This document shows positions 63,882 to 64,000 of a stretch of DNA of 64,000 bases, one piece after another (within the stretch, counting starts at the first letter, position 1; each line of letters begins with the position of its first letter). Below the pieces are notes generated by a model. That model was given only the letters and a program-made list of their open reading frames with translations. It ran no database searches and was not told the origin of the DNA. Origin of the DNA: Daedaleopsis sinensis (taxonomy: Eukaryota > Basidiomycota > Agaricomycetes > Polyporales > Polyporaceae); assembly GCA_033807695.1 (NCBI GenBank), contig CM066301.1, positions 1,488,001 to 1,552,000 of the forward strand. Reading direction: 5' to 3'. Position numbers and translations under genes: made by a program.

Positions 63882-64000
63882 AGTGCCGGCGCGAACTAGG
63901 GAGGTGATGGAAGCGAAAGACAAGTGCCCACCCCCGGCGCGCGTCGCGTCCCATCGCGTCTCGTCACGCGTCGGTCACGTATGTACATACTTCGAGGTTC
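63882..64000. promoter_or_regulatory. NSL1 upstream region with an ACGCGT box
   Basis: 119 bp to the window end. ACGCGT at 63966-63971 matches the MluI cell-cycle box bound by the G1/S factor MBF in yeasts, 85 bp from the start codon. A single 6-mer in GC-rich DNA is weak evidence. Confidence 0.3.

Overview
The window reads as nuclear DNA of a filamentous basidiomycete, most likely an Agaricomycete and possibly a polypore. Evidence: genes are broken by many 45-75 bp GT-AG introns, the DNA is GC-rich, and a Plavaka-type DNA transposon of the kind common in mushroom-forming fungi is present. The encoded PEX6, GAR1 and NSL1/Mis14 homologues are ordinary eukaryotic housekeeping genes. Nothing bacterial or viral was seen.

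Bases 1 to about 57,609 form one head-to-tail array of six copies of a long repeat unit (about 8.3-10.4 kb; start codons at 1596, 10409, 18756, 27447, 44387 and 54796). Each unit carries one eight-exon gene for a membrane-anchored PhoD-like metallophosphatase, a conserved promoter with a perfect TGACGTCA palindrome plus a pyrimidine tract, and, except in the last copy, about 4-5 kb of non-coding spacer. The spacer is itself built of older degenerate duplications, a conserved 55-nt hairpin, small minisatellites and a recurring TACCGT/ACGGTA motif.

The six genes are not equivalent. Copy 5 (44387-47195) is the only one with both an ATG and an in-frame canonical first intron. Copy 6 is intact apart from a 1-nt difference at the first donor. 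Copies 1 and 3 share a 38-codon in-frame deletion. Copy 2 has lost its ATG. Copy 4 is dead: it has an 8-bp deletion and a 7.2-kb Plavaka element inserted at the end of exon 5. Identity between copies comes in patches (copies 1/3 over the 5' half of the gene, 1/2 and 2/3 over spacer tracts), which suggests continuing gene conversion or unequal exchange.

The transposon (29177-36379) has inverted ends starting CATCAGCAAAATC, a 2-bp TG target duplication, a multi-exon Plavaka transposase on the minus strand, and a divergent second gene of unknown function. Unit 5 also holds three small non-autonomous elements: a foldback inside intron 2 of the phosphatase gene, a TA-flanked MITE with perfect 27-bp ends, and a MITE whose ends (CATCAGTAAAA, 2-bp TC duplication) resemble those of the Plavaka element.

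Right of the array, from 57,637, the sequence is single copy: PEX6 (minus), GAR1 (plus, divergent from PEX6) and NSL1/Mis14 (minus, convergent with GAR1). The array edge lies within about 30 bp of the PEX6 stop codon. The array may continue left of base 1.
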